Assembly: GCA_031553075.1 (NCBI GenBank)
Contig: JAVBLX010000069.1
Location: forward strand, 9,659-73,658
Length of the DNA stretch: 64,000 nt
Reading direction: 5' to 3'
Source of the DNA: DIGJ01 sp031553075
GTDB lineage: Bacteria > Bacillota > Clostridia > Lachnospirales > Lachnospiraceae
Shown: piece by piece, positions 33,746-43,816 of the stretch
Numbering within the stretch: the stretch's first letter is position 1
How the letters are laid out: each line of letters opens with the position of its first letter
The notes under the pieces: generated by a model
The model's input: only the letters and a program-made list of their open reading frames with translations
The model's database searches: none
Told to the model about the DNA's origin: nothing
Program-made: the position numbers and the translations under genes

Positions 33746-34453
33746 ATGATTGAAGTTAAAAATCTGACGAAGCGATACCGTAAGCTGGTTGCCAACCACG
33801 ATATTTCGCTAACAGTAAATCCTGGCGAGCTTACCGTACTACTGGGACCCAACGGGGCTGGGAAATCCACATTAATCAAGTGTATCTGCGGACTTTTGCG
33901 CTTTGAGGGGAGCATCACCGTTGACGGACATGATAACCGCAGCTCCAAGGCAAAGCAGATTCTGGGCTATATTCCGGAAATGCCGGCGCTTTATCCAATG
34001 CTTACAGTGCGTGAGCATTTGGAATTTATCGCAAGGGCATATGAACTTAATGACTGGGAGCCATGGGCAGATGAGCTGCTCAAGCGCTTTGAACTGGACG
34101 ACAAACAAAATAAGCTGGGTAAGGAGCTGTCTAAGGGGATGCAGCAGAAGGTCAGCATATGCTGTGCTGTCTTGACGAAACCCAGTGCCATTATCTTTGA
34201 TGAACCACTGGTAGGGCTTGATCCTCACGCCATTCGGGAGCTAAAGAACCTGATTGGGGAAATGAAACAAAGGGGCTGCGCCATGATTGTATCTACGCAT
34301 ATGATTGAAAGCGTAGAGGAAGATTGGGATACCACCTGCATTATGAAAAATGGGGTTATTGCCCGTGCCTGTCGTCGTGAGGAGCTGGAAAGCGGTGACT
34401 TGGAGGACTTATACTTTTCGATTACGGAAAAGCGGGGGGAGGATGTCGTGTGA
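33746..34453 (+). CDS. ABC transporter ATP-binding protein
   Basis: 235 aa from ATG 33746 (AAGGGGGA). Walker A GPNGAGKST, Q-loop region LGYIPEMPALYPMLT, signature LSKGMQQKV (with Lys for the usual Gly/Gln), Walker B AIIFDEPLVGLD, and H-loop STHMIE. The permease gene overlaps its stop (GTGTGA). Members of this arrangement are usually exporters or act in envelope processes; the substrate is unknown. Base composition is somewhat richer in G/C than neighbours. Confidence 0.92.
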   Translation: MIEVKNLTKRYRKLVANHDISLTVNPGELTVLLGPNGAGKSTLIKCICGLLRFEGSITVDGHDNRSSKAKQILGYIPEMPALYPMLTVREHLEFIARAYELNDWEPWADELLKRFELDDKQNKLGKELSKGMQQKVSICCAVLTKPSAIIFDEPLVGLDPHAIRELKNLIGEMKQRGCAMIVSTHMIESVEEDWDTTCIMKNGVIARACRREELESGDLEDLYFSITEKRGEDVV

Positions 34454-36030
34454 ACAGCCATTTTTACCTATTTCGTACCAGTTTGAAAAATCGTATCAAG
34501 GAGATTCTCCATAAACCTGGAAAGCTGGTGCTGTATCTGTTTGTTATTTTGGGCATTGGGGCTGGGTTGATTGGCTCGCTTTTTGGTGCAAGTCAGGCCA
34601 AGGCAACGATGCCGGTATCTTATTTCTTGCCTATCTACTTTGCTTTTTTGCTGCTGTTTTATGGTATCGCAATTCAAAAAGGGCTTGCTTCAGGCGATTC
34701 CATTTTTGATATGAATGATGTGAACCTGTTATTTGTGTCGCCAGTCAATCCTCGTGCCACGCTTTTGTATGGACTGATCCGACTTGTGGGAATGTCATTT
34801 TGGGCAGGATTTTTCCTGCTATTCCAGAGTAGTACCCTGTCCCAATTTGGCATTCGGTATAATGGCATACTGATTTTGTTTACTGTTTTCATCTTGAATA
34901 TGGTGGTGCTCACGCTTCTGTCACTGGTGATTTACAGTACTACAAACGGCAAGCCTGCCCGAAAACGCCGGGTTCGGATATTGGCGATTGCCGTATTCAT
35001 CCCATTACTGACGTTTTACATCATGCATTTTGCTCAAACTGGTGATTTTCTAATGGCACTGGATGCCGTTATTAAGTCGCCCCTCTTAGCCGCAACCCCA
35101 TTTATTGGTTGGGCTTCGGCTGGGGCGATTGCTTTAATTGAGGGTAGCCTCCTAACCGGTTTTGGATGGCTGGGGCTTCTTCTCCTCACTGGTGCGGGAT
35201 TACTGTTCTACATTATGTATAGTCGTTCCGACTATTATGAGGATGTGCTTGTGGCTACGGAGACTGTTTTTGAGAAAAAACGTGCAGCGGCCGAAGGAGA
35301 TCTACAAGCGATTCATTCGATAAACACCAGAGTAAAGGTGGTAAACACCGGGTTAAATGGTCGAGGTTCCCAAGTATTTTTATATAAGCACCTGCGCGAG
35401 ACGTTTCGGCAAAATCGCTTTGGTTTCTTCAGTTTGTACATCCTCATTACGACGGCAGCTATCATTGCGTTGTCCGTGTTTGTGCGCGGCAAAGCGGACA
35501 TTATTATGGTGCTACAAATAATTTTGTGGGTGCAGGTCTTTATGATTGGTACGGGTAGGGGACTCCTGGAGACCTATTCCCACTACATTTACATGATTCC
35601 GGGCTCAGCGTTCAAAAAACTAATCTGGAGCAATATGGAACTCATGCTGCGGACGATAGTGGAAAGTCTGTTGTTTTTGGGAATCCCTGGTTTGATACTG
35701 GGCAGCCACCCACTTATCGTTTTGGCTTGCATGGTGACATATGTTTTCTTTTCTCTGATGATACTTGGGATTAACTACCTGTTTATGCTTTGGCTGGAAG
35801 CCAACCTTTCCAAGGGGATTTTGATGGCGGTGTATTTTTTTGCAGTGATTCTGTTCATTGCACCAGGGGTGATAGCAGCGCTTATCATCGGTTTCACCTT
35901 GGGCGGGTTTGCCGGTGGGCTACTGGGTTTGGCGATTCTGTCGGTATGGGAGTTGATTGTGAGTGTTACATGCTTTGCACTTTCGAGAAACGTACTGCTT
36001 AATTGCGATATGCCCAGTATCAGTAATTAG
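34450..36030 (+). CDS. ABC exporter permease, multi-spanning
   Basis: 526 aa from a GTG start that overlaps the ATPase stop. About 10-12 hydrophobic segments arranged as an N-terminal group, a cytoplasmic loop (about 255-300, ETVFEKKRAAAEGDLQ) and a C-terminal group rich in Gly/Ala/Leu. It resembles the putative ABC exporter permeases paired with single ATPases in Firmicutes. No substrate can be named. Followed by a long hairpin. Confidence 0.85.
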   Translation: MNSHFYLFRTSLKNRIKEILHKPGKLVLYLFVILGIGAGLIGSLFGASQAKATMPVSYFLPIYFAFLLLFYGIAIQKGLASGDSIFDMNDVNLLFVSPVNPRATLLYGLIRLVGMSFWAGFFLLFQSSTLSQFGIRYNGILILFTVFILNMVVLTLLSLVIYSTTNGKPARKRRVRILAIAVFIPLLTFYIMHFAQTGDFLMALDAVIKSPLLAATPFIGWASAGAIALIEGSLLTGFGWLGLLLLTGAGLLFYIMYSRSDYYEDVLVATETVFEKKRAAAEGDLQAIHSINTRVKVVNTGLNGRGSQVFLYKHLRETFRQNRFGFFSLYILITTAAIIALSVFVRGKADIIMVLQIILWVQVFMIGTGRGLLETYSHYIYMIPGSAFKKLIWSNMELMLRTIVESLLFLGIPGLILGSHPLIVLACMVTYVFFSLMILGINYLFMLWLEANLSKGILMAVYFFAVILFIAPGVIAALIIGFTLGGFAGGLLGLAILSVWELIVSVTCFALSRNVLLNCDMPSISN

Positions 36031-36090
36031 GTAGAGAATCTTCGGGGGGATTTGTTGGATTTTAATTGAATAAGGGATAAATATGCTTTG

Positions 36091-36131
36091 TTAAGGGGCA
36101 CTCACTAATTTCTTAGTGCAGTGCCCCTTAA
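36091..36131. terminator. Long hairpin between convergent permease and surface-protein genes
   Basis: TTAAGGGGCACT (36091-36102) pairs with AGTGCCCCTTAA (36120-36131); inside it CACTAA pairs with TTAGTG. There is no T-run on either side, so termination is inferred from position and stability. Confidence 0.6.
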
Positions 36132-36150
36132 CGATATCCAGGTTCAAAAT

Positions 36151-37323
36151 TTATTGTACTGACTGACATCTTCTGCGGCAGTGGCAAGGACAAGGGCATT
36201 TTTTAAATAAAATAATTAAAATAATAACGGGCACAAAAATAATTAGCAACACAAGAAGTACAATCAGAAGAATGAGTGTCCACTGACAATCTGGTTGTGG
36301 ATTAATATTCACTGGGCCGTTTGGAACATTGGGATCGTCAATGGCGGTGACAGTTGTAGTATTAACACCAGTGACCAGGCCATTTACATCGGTTTCCATA
36401 AATGTAATTCGATACAATGCAGTGCTACCAGCGTTCAGGTTTTGCAGAGCAATACCGTCTGCAGCGGAAGCAGTAATTACGGAGTGTAAGACAGTGATAT
36501 TTTTGGCACTGTCACCCCGCAGTATAATTACCCCATCTTCCGTAGAAGAAGACTCCAGGATGCTGTTATTAACGGTCACGGAACCATTATCAGAAATGGT
36601 GCCAGCCCCCTGCCCGCTGCGAACAGTGTAGCCTGTTACATTAAATTGACAACTGTCCAGTACCAGATTTCCGACCCCATAAAAGTTAACGCCAGCACCA
36701 GAATCAGTGACAGCACAGTTCTGAATCAGTGCATAGCCCTGTACCGCCTTAAGCTGTGCAAGACTGTGCATGGCATTCGCTGTGCAGTTGGTGATGGCAA
36801 TATTACGGGAACCACCGCCCACACTTTGAACGCCGACGGTTGTACCTTCCACGCCTTGGAAATGGCAGTTATTGATGGTAATGTTATGAGGATAGCAATA
36901 TCCTGTACGGGGTGGAATCAGGTTAAAATAGATACAGTTTTCAGGTGAACCGGAGGTCATGTCGAAGGAAAGTCCTTGAATCAGCACGCCCTCAGTACCG
37001 TAATACTGACCGTTTCCATCTATGGTTATGGTATTAATAAAGGTAACGGATGCTCCCTGCTGAGGACATATGGTAAGATTTTTATTTGTTTGTTGTGTAA
37101 TGTTTAATGGATCGCTAACCGTTCCCTGGGCGATTTCCACAACGAACCGACTTCCAGGGGTCTGTATAACTGCACCCACAGCCTGCTGCACCGATGCGTA
37201 ACTACCGACCAGAGTTTCGTCTACGGTAAGCGTTGCAGTCGGTGAGGCAGCAAATGAATGTATTGGCAGCAACAGGCATGAGACGAGTAGCATTGATAAT
37301 AAAACGATTACTTTTGGTTTCAT
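36151..37323 (-). CDS. Secreted right-handed beta-helix-like surface protein with C-terminal membrane anchor
   Basis: 390 aa from ATG 37323 (AAAGGAG upstream). Signal peptide with cleavage near SFAA-SPT (about residue 26). The body is built of repeated short strands with NITINNCHF, NIAITNCTA, ALIQNCAV, LVLDSCQF, VTVNNSIL and NITVLHSVI, the pattern of parallel beta-helix (pectate-lyase-like) proteins. A very hydrophobic helix lies at about 347-372, followed by the Cys/Arg tail KKCPCPCHCRRRCQSVQ, probably cytoplasmic. No catalytic motif is recognised; adhesion or glycan binding is possible. Confidence 0.78.
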   Translation of the reverse strand: MKPKVIVLLSMLLVSCLLLPIHSFAASPTATLTVDETLVGSYASVQQAVGAVIQTPGSRFVVEIAQGTVSDPLNITQQTNKNLTICPQQGASVTFINTITIDGNGQYYGTEGVLIQGLSFDMTSGSPENCIYFNLIPPRTGYCYPHNITINNCHFQGVEGTTVGVQSVGGGSRNIAITNCTANAMHSLAQLKAVQGYALIQNCAVTDSGAGVNFYGVGNLVLDSCQFNVTGYTVRSGQGAGTISDNGSVTVNNSILESSSTEDGVIILRGDSAKNITVLHSVITASAADGIALQNLNAGSTALYRITFMETDVNGLVTGVNTTTVTAIDDPNVPNGPVNINPQPDCQWTLILLIVLLVLLIIFVPVIILIILFKKCPCPCHCRRRCQSVQ

Positions 37324-37471
37324 AATATTCGTATACTCCTTTCCCTTCACTTAGCACAAATAGGGTCATACCGACAACATCGGCGCAAACAATCAACGAA
37401 TAAGCCAAGTGTTTAGTTTATTATATGATTTCATATTAATTCATGTTCCGACAGGAAATGACATAATTCTA

Positions 37472-37518
37472 TTTTATTCATCAATCAATATCCAAAAGGT
37501 ATTGATTGATGAATAAAA
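37472..37518. promoter_or_regulatory. Perfect 19-bp inverted repeat between surface-protein and malic-enzyme genes
   Basis: TTTTATTCATCAATCAATA (37472-37490) and TATTGATTGATGAATAAAA (37500-37518) are exact inverted copies around a 9-base spacer. It lies 111 bases before the malic enzyme start. An operator or an RNA hairpin is possible. The rest of the 305-base gap (37324-37628) shows no other clear signal. Confidence 0.7.
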
Positions 37519-37628
37519 AACTTTATGATATGATAAAAATCAAGAAACGTGAAAGAACAATAGGAAGCTGTTTCAATTACAATGATTATACAAACTTTTT
37601 TAGAGTATGGGATTTGGAGGATATAAAC

Positions 37629-38813
37629 GTGGATTATGCAAAAGAATCATTAAAAATGCATCGTGAGTGGCGGGGAAAATTAGATATTCAATCAAAGGTT
37701 TCGATAAAAGACAAGGAAACCTTATCCCTTGCCTATACTCCAGGTGTGGCTCAGCCTTGTCTGGCAATTAAAGAGGATGTAAACCAATGCTATGAACTTA
37801 CTGGAAGAGGGAATACCGTTGCGGTAATTACAGATGGTACTGCGGTTCTTGGCTTGGGGGATATTGGACCGGAAGCAGCAATGCCCGTTATGGAAGGGAA
37901 ATGTGTGCTGTTTAAAGAATTTGGTGGAGTAGATGCGGTGCCTTTGTGCCTTCGTTCCAAGGAGGTTGATACCATAGTGGAAACGGTGGCATTGCTGGCT
38001 GGCAGTTTTGGCGGCATCAATCTGGAAGACATTTCAGCACCACGCTGTTTCGAAATTGAGAAAAAGCTAAAGGAACGGTGTGACATTCCTATTTTCCACG
38101 ATGACCAGCATGGCACAGCAGTTGTAACCTTAGCTGCTCTCACCAATGCGCTTAAGCTGGTAGGAAAGAACATTTCTGAGGTTAAGGCGGTTGTCAGCGG
38201 TGCTGGGGCAGCCGGAATTGCCATAACAAAGCTTTTAATGGCGACGGGTCTTAAAAATGTTATTATGAATGATGTTGACGGCCTTATCTACAAAGGGCGT
38301 GAAAAACTAAATCCGGCAACCGAGGAAATGGCCGAAATTACCAATCTGGACAGAATGACCGGTACTCTGGCAGATGCACTCAAGGGAGCAGATGTCTTCA
38401 TCGGCGTTTCCGCACCAGGAATTGTGACCCCGGAAATGGTCGCTACCATGGCTGAAAATGCCATTTTATTTCCCATGGCAAATCCGACTCCGGAAATCAT
38501 GCCAGATGCTGCATTAGAGGCTGGGGCAGCAGTAGTAGGAACCGGCAGAAGCGATTTCCCAAACCAGATTAACAACGTTCTTGCCTTCCCTGGAATCTTC
38601 CGTGGCGCACTGGACGTGCGGGCCAGTGACATCAACGATGAAATGAAAATTGCTGCCGCTCATGCGTTAGCTGATTTAGTTACTCTGGAAGAGCTGACAA
38701 AGGATTACATTCTGCCACTTCCTTTTGACGCAAGGATAAAGGATGCAGTGGCTGATGCCGTGAAAGCAGCAGCAAAAAAGAGTGGTGTTGCTCATTGCGC
38801 CAAAACGGAATAA
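37629..38813 (+). CDS. NAD-dependent malic enzyme (malate dehydrogenase, oxaloacetate-decarboxylating)
   Basis: 394 aa from GTG 37629, which has GGAGG 9 bases upstream and yields the family start VDYAKESLKMHREWRGK; an open frame extends upstream to 37506 but its first 41 codons look unlike the family. Motifs: YTPGVAQPC, GDIGPEAAMPVMEGK, catalytic FHDDQHGTAVV, NAD site VVSGAGAAGIAITKLL, and FPMANPTPEI. Converts malate to pyruvate and CO2 with NAD(P) reduction. Ends 12 bases from a convergent gene without a terminator. Confidence 0.95.
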   Translation: MDYAKESLKMHREWRGKLDIQSKVSIKDKETLSLAYTPGVAQPCLAIKEDVNQCYELTGRGNTVAVITDGTAVLGLGDIGPEAAMPVMEGKCVLFKEFGGVDAVPLCLRSKEVDTIVETVALLAGSFGGINLEDISAPRCFEIEKKLKERCDIPIFHDDQHGTAVVTLAALTNALKLVGKNISEVKAVVSGAGAAGIAITKLLMATGLKNVIMNDVDGLIYKGREKLNPATEEMAEITNLDRMTGTLADALKGADVFIGVSAPGIVTPEMVATMAENAILFPMANPTPEIMPDAALEAGAAVVGTGRSDFPNQINNVLAFPGIFRGALDVRASDINDEMKIAAAHALADLVTLEELTKDYILPLPFDARIKDAVADAVKAAAKKSGVAHCAKTE

Positions 38814-38825
38814 GGCAGGGGTCCT

Positions 38826-41345
38826 TTATCTGCTATTTGTCAGCTGACTTTCAACAAGTCGTACACAATTTCTACCCTCACTCTTGGCCATATACAAGGC
38901 CTCATCCGCAAGAGTTATTGCCTTCTCATAATGAATACCATTAATGGCCGCAATACCGCAGGATACTGTAACTGAAAATACCGTTCCTTCACTCGTTGAG
39001 ATGGTTTTTTCAGCCACAGCCTGCCGCATGTGATTGGCAAGCTGCAAGGCGTCTTTTTTGCTTAAACAGCTTACGACCACAAGGAATTCTTCGCCACCCC
39101 AACGGGAGATCAGCGCATGAGAGATGATCATATTAATCGTCTTGGCGACCAAAACAAGGGTTTCATCACCAATGTTGTGACCATAGGTATCATTTATCTT
39201 CTTAAAATAATCAATATCAATCATCATAGCAAATAGCGTTTCATGAGAGTCTGTATTTTCAGCAATAAGATTCGGGAGTTCCTTCGCCATAGCCCTGCGG
39301 GTCAATAACGATGTAAGGGAATCTGTATTGGCAAGCTTGTTTAGGCTTTCTTCCCGAAGCTTTTCATCCGTGACATCCAGAGCAAAAACCATGAACTCCT
39401 CTTCGTTAATTTTATGGGTATAGTGCCGTGCATAATGTGGAGTATCATCCGATGGGCTGGTAAAAACGGTTTCTGTTACATAAAAAGGAAGGTTTTTTTC
39501 CTCTATATAGTTCAAACTTTGGGTAAATAAATTAAAAAAATTACTATTATCAGGTTCTGGGATATCAATGCCCCAGGCTTTGAAAAAAGGGAATTCACCC
39601 TTGCTTTTCACCTGTCGGGTCTTGGTGTTACCCCAAAGCATATCGGCATTTTTTTGCGTGGAAAGCATTTGGGAAATCTGCCGATCGTAGTTGCTGAACT
39701 TGTGATAATTGCGGTTGATTACAAGCAAAAACACAGCCAGAACCATTATGATTATAATGGCAGTAAAAATCAAAATTCCCTGATAGGTCTGAAGCCGGTC
39801 TCGTACACGGAAAAGTTCATATTTATCATTGCGGGAGGCATCCAACCATTTTGATTCGAGCTCCGGATTTATCATTTGATCAAGCAGGTGGGAAGCATTA
39901 AAAAGCCTGACAAAAACCTCGTGTTCGCTGCCAGCAATCAGATGAATGTTTGCCTGTGCTTCAAAGGGAACAGCCCGAAGGGAGGTATAGTCTCCTAAAA
40001 TGGTATAGCTGTAATCCACGCTCATTTCACTGACAAAGATGGCGTCAATTGCTCCATCATGAAGCGCCTTAAGCATTTCGCCCCGGTCACCATAGATGAT
40101 CGGCTCAACACCGGCAATGGTTTTCCAGTCTACATATGGTGCTGCAAAACGTGTTGCTGCTATTTTCAGACCCCATATGGAATCAAGCTCCTTAGTGGAA
40201 TAGAAGCCCAGCTTGTCCTTGTATACGGGTGCAGAATAAATATAGGCAGGGTCATCATCATAAGCCTTATTGTAGTATATCCCGGTGGCTCCGATTATTT
40301 TACCGGATTTAATATCTTCAAGAGCGGTTAAAAAGCCATTCGAAAAATGGGAAGCAGGTGAGACCGTGATTTCCATTCCAGTTAACTGATAAAACATCCG
40401 ATTTGCTTCGGCCTGTATACCTTCAAAAACATCATCCTGCGTAAAATGAAAAGGATAAAGGACACCGCTGTCATAGACAACCAAATCGGTGTAGTGACGG
40501 TTCAGGTATTGAATATCATCAGCATAAAACTGCCGGACTGCCTCCATAATGGCAATTTTACGTGCATTGCTAATGTCCTCCAGCAAATTAGTACCAGAGG
40601 GAGACTTAAGATAGCGGTTTATGAGCTGAATAAGTGGCTTTAAGGTCGCCTTTTTGACGTACAGTCCCTGTGATGGCAAAACAGTCGCGACATCCATCTC
40701 ACGAGTAATATCTGGGTACTTCAGCAGTTCACTTTGGGCACAGAGTGCGGAAATGACACAATCGATTTCTCGATTGCTCAGGGCGGTAAACAGGTCATCA
40801 ATATTATCATAATATTTAACTTTGGTATTGGTTCTGATATATTGGTCCAAAAGGTTTGTAAGTATGGAACCACTCACAAGGCCGATGGTGCAGTTGTCAA
40901 GATTGGTAATACTAATTAAGGGATCACTTATGCGGGTGTAGACGTCCATGGTAGAGGTGTACAATGGTTCAGTAGAATAATAGGTCTTTTTTCGCTCTTC
41001 ATTAAGGATGGCCAGTCCGACCATATCCAGCTCGCCGCTATTGAGCTGTGAAAAGGATTCCTTCCAGCCATAGTTTACAATGTTTATTTCCAGGCCCCAT
41101 TCATCCTCCAGTAGACTGATAAAAGGATTCAACAGACCAAATCTGCCGTTTTTAGTTTCAAAGCTCATCAATTCACTGGTAAGTCCCAGAGTGAGGGACT
41201 GGTTGCGGATGGAATTCAAGTAGTCTCTTTCCTGAGCCGTAAGCTCAAAAACGGGAGGTTCTTCTGCCGTGGCAGTGGAAATATATGAGAATAGAGGGAT
41301 GGATAAAATCAATACCAGTAATATAAATATAATTTTTTTGGGCAT
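38826..41345 (-). CDS. Membrane diguanylate cyclase with two SBP_bac_3-like sensor domains
   Basis: 839 aa from ATG 41345 (CAGGAG). Signal peptide or first helix (about 3-27), tandem periplasmic-binding domains (about 45-270 and 290-525), a membrane helix (about 533-555), a PAS-like region ending in FALDVTDEKLREESLNKLANTDSLTSL, and a GGDEF domain with the active-site motif RWGGEEF and substrate segment DIDYFKKINDTYGHNIGDE. The cyclase site is intact. It probably makes c-di-GMP in response to an extracellular amino acid or similar ligand. Upstream spacer 41346-41670 has no gene. Confidence 0.92.
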   Translation of the reverse strand: MPKKIIFILLVLILSIPLFSYISTATAEEPPVFELTAQERDYLNSIRNQSLTLGLTSELMSFETKNGRFGLLNPFISLLEDEWGLEINIVNYGWKESFSQLNSGELDMVGLAILNEERKKTYYSTEPLYTSTMDVYTRISDPLISITNLDNCTIGLVSGSILTNLLDQYIRTNTKVKYYDNIDDLFTALSNREIDCVISALCAQSELLKYPDITREMDVATVLPSQGLYVKKATLKPLIQLINRYLKSPSGTNLLEDISNARKIAIMEAVRQFYADDIQYLNRHYTDLVVYDSGVLYPFHFTQDDVFEGIQAEANRMFYQLTGMEITVSPASHFSNGFLTALEDIKSGKIIGATGIYYNKAYDDDPAYIYSAPVYKDKLGFYSTKELDSIWGLKIAATRFAAPYVDWKTIAGVEPIIYGDRGEMLKALHDGAIDAIFVSEMSVDYSYTILGDYTSLRAVPFEAQANIHLIAGSEHEVFVRLFNASHLLDQMINPELESKWLDASRNDKYELFRVRDRLQTYQGILIFTAIIIIMVLAVFLLVINRNYHKFSNYDRQISQMLSTQKNADMLWGNTKTRQVKSKGEFPFFKAWGIDIPEPDNSNFFNLFTQSLNYIEEKNLPFYVTETVFTSPSDDTPHYARHYTHKINEEEFMVFALDVTDEKLREESLNKLANTDSLTSLLTRRAMAKELPNLIAENTDSHETLFAMMIDIDYFKKINDTYGHNIGDETLVLVAKTINMIISHALISRWGGEEFLVVVSCLSKKDALQLANHMRQAVAEKTISTSEGTVFSVTVSCGIAAINGIHYEKAITLADEALYMAKSEGRNCVRLVESQLTNSR

Positions 41346-41670
41346 GTACACACTCCTGTTATTTGATGGAAATAATATGGTTTATCCTTGGCATGCATTA
41401 ATATTAGCAAAAGATAGTATCAGCAAAATTAATATTTGTATAAGTTCAATTTCACTCATAAGTAATTTTATGTTTATTACTATAATAAACTTGGGCACTT
41501 AAGTCAATAAAGTAAAGTTCCCAAATAATGGGACATTTTTTGTGTGTCTAGCAATTTTTTAAGGTGCTTAAAAAAATAAAATATTATTTCTCTTTTTCAA
41601 TAAAGAAATAAAATATAGCAAACAAAAACCAAATGTGTTTATTAATGAGTAGACAAAAATACCCTACCTA

Positions 41671-41706
41671 TAAAAAGAGATAGACTGCAATAAAGCAATC
41701 TATCTC
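41671..41706 (-). terminator. Terminator after the MCP gene at 41725
   Basis: On the minus strand GAGATAGATTGC (41706-41695) pairs with GCAGTCTATCTC (41688-41677), one G-T pair, followed by TTTTTA. Confidence 0.85.
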
Positions 41707-41724
41707 CTAAAAGTCAAACTAAAA

Positions 41725-43512
41725 TTATTCTTCGCATTTAAATTTCTTTATTATTTCGTCCAGCCCGGAAGAAGAATAATCCACGGTATCACTGGTTTTC
41801 TTAATTTCAGTCATATTACCCGCAATCGTCTCAATTGTAGAAGCAAACTCCTCCAACGTAGCTGAGTTCTCTTCTGACACCGCAGATAAATTTCCCATCA
41901 AGTCACTCATAGAGCCAAAGTTAGTTTCCAGTTCACGATTAACCTCATTTAATGACTGAATGCCGTGATTTACATTCTTAATAGAATGTACAATCTCCAT
42001 ATACTGCTCTTGCGTAGTATTGACACTTGCATTTTGTCGCTCAACCCCATCTTTTACCAAAATACTCTGTTCATGGGCAAGCTTGGCATTATTCTGAAGC
42101 TCCATCAGCACGGCATCAATCGAGGTAACCGATTCTGCTGATTGCTCAGCCAATTTACGGATTTCCTCAGCAACAACTGCAAATCCTCTGCCAGATTCGC
42201 CAGCTCTTGCCGCCTCAATACTGGCATTAAGAGAAAGAAGGTTGGTCTGGTCGGCAATATCAGAAATTAACTGACTGGCCTGACCGATTTGCTCGGTACT
42301 GGCACTGATATTATTTATTACCTCAAAGATATTCTGGAAGGAAACATTGTTTTGCTTTGTTACCTCCATCAACACTTCAATACCCTTCATACCGGAATCG
42401 GTTGCCTGTTTGATTTTCTGACTTTCATCTGTAAGTTCCACGGATGTTTGAAGGCTTTTTCTCATAACAACATCAAGATTCCCCATATCCCGGGAAAAGC
42501 TTTCTGTATCTTCTGCCTGGGTCATAGCACCTTCGGCAATATCTTCCATTGCCCGTTGAATCTCAGTCATGGAGGAATTGATTTCTGTCGTAGCCCGATT
42601 CATTATTTGAGAAGAGTTGGTTAGTTCGTCGGAAGAAGTTCGCATATTCAGTATCATGTTCTTCAAGCTGGCATACATAGTATTCATTGCTTCGGACAGA
42701 TTACCCAACTCATCCTGGCTGTTAAGGCTTGAAGGTGTAAATGTTAAATCATTATCAGCCAGGCGCCCCATATCTTTTGTCAATCTGACAATATTATTTC
42801 GCAAATAAGCGGCAACGACTAAGGCAATCAAAAGAGAAAGAATGATAATCACAACCGTTATAGAAGTTACAACGGCAGCACTGGCGGCAATTTCCTTCTG
42901 TAGTAGATCGCTTTCATATGTGCTGTATAATGCCAGAAGGTCTGTCACTGTATTGAGGTGTTCACGAGTCTGGCCAAAAGCCTCTTGCCGCTTTTCCCAA
43001 TCACCCTGGCCGGTTTCCAAGTCATATAAATTTATCCAGATATTAAAATCTTTATTGAATGTGGCTTCAATCTGCTGAAGCGTCATGTCATTGTTTAGAA
43101 AACCATCTGGATCATCAGCATTAGCACCATTTACAGCAATAAACAGGCTTTTTAAAGAGTAGCTGGTATAAAGTTCCGGATCATTTTTGGCAATCTCGAT
43201 TGCCTGATAAAAACGATCGGTAGTCTGGGAAACATTTTCCTGGAAGTCCTGAATCAATGCAGTGGTTTCCTCAGGGGAAAGTCCTTGCTGATAATAAATC
43301 CGTGCTTCTGCGAGAGCAGCCTGGTAAAAGTCCCGGTCAGCGTTTAAAAGCAAGCTATCGGACTGATATAGGTAGTCATTAAAGATGGCCTCAGTCTGGT
43401 CAAAAATCTCATTCTGGCGGACGTTATTGTAAACTAACTGAACGATTAAAAGCACGAATACCGGAATAAAAATAATAATTAATTTGGTAGCAACCTTACG
43501 ATTCTTAATCAT
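41725..43512 (-). CDS. Methyl-accepting chemotaxis protein
   Basis: 595 aa. Helix 11-28, a large extracellular helical domain (about 30-210), a second helix (about 212-236), HAMP (about 237-290) and a C-terminal signalling coiled coil with the hairpin tip ISDIADQTNLLSLNASIEAARAGESGRGFAVVAEEIRKLAEQSAES. It relays ligand binding to CheA/CheW. It is monocistronic with its own terminator; no che genes are in the window. No C-terminal receptor pentapeptide is visible. Confidence 0.94.
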   Translation of the reverse strand: MIKNRKVATKLIIIFIPVFVLLIVQLVYNNVRQNEIFDQTEAIFNDYLYQSDSLLLNADRDFYQAALAEARIYYQQGLSPEETTALIQDFQENVSQTTDRFYQAIEIAKNDPELYTSYSLKSLFIAVNGANADDPDGFLNNDMTLQQIEATFNKDFNIWINLYDLETGQGDWEKRQEAFGQTREHLNTVTDLLALYSTYESDLLQKEIAASAAVVTSITVVIIILSLLIALVVAAYLRNNIVRLTKDMGRLADNDLTFTPSSLNSQDELGNLSEAMNTMYASLKNMILNMRTSSDELTNSSQIMNRATTEINSSMTEIQRAMEDIAEGAMTQAEDTESFSRDMGNLDVVMRKSLQTSVELTDESQKIKQATDSGMKGIEVLMEVTKQNNVSFQNIFEVINNISASTEQIGQASQLISDIADQTNLLSLNASIEAARAGESGRGFAVVAEEIRKLAEQSAESVTSIDAVLMELQNNAKLAHEQSILVKDGVERQNASVNTTQEQYMEIVHSIKNVNHGIQSLNEVNRELETNFGSMSDLMGNLSAVSEENSATLEEFASTIETIAGNMTEIKKTSDTVDYSSSGLDEIIKKFKCEE

Positions 43513-43816
43513 CGCAAATCTCCTTTAATATGTAGTAAATAAATTTAATATAAGCTCCATTATACATTATGTAGGACTTTTTTACTATTAAAAGTTTAGC
43601 TAATTTTTGACTAATTTTTCACAAAAAATCTCAGATTTTCAAGGATTTTTAAAAGAGTGAATCTTCTGGAGAAAATCCACACAAAATAGTGTGGAAGCAG
43701 GCAAAAAAAGGCGCATATGTACATGAAAATATAAATTTTCTGCCATATTTACTATAAAAATAAAAAATAGTATGGTATAATACCATTGCGATAGAAAACT
43801 TTTTAGGAGGAAAACC

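Noticed and set aside
37506..37628. N-terminal extension of malic enzyme from an ATG at 37506
   Set aside because: It overlaps the 19-bp inverted repeat, lacks a ribosome site and does not resemble the family; GTG 37629 has a good site.
43620..43816. T-box leader upstream of serS
   Set aside because: No T-box GGTGGNACC sequence or antiterminator is present; only a small CCACAC/GTGTGG hairpin.
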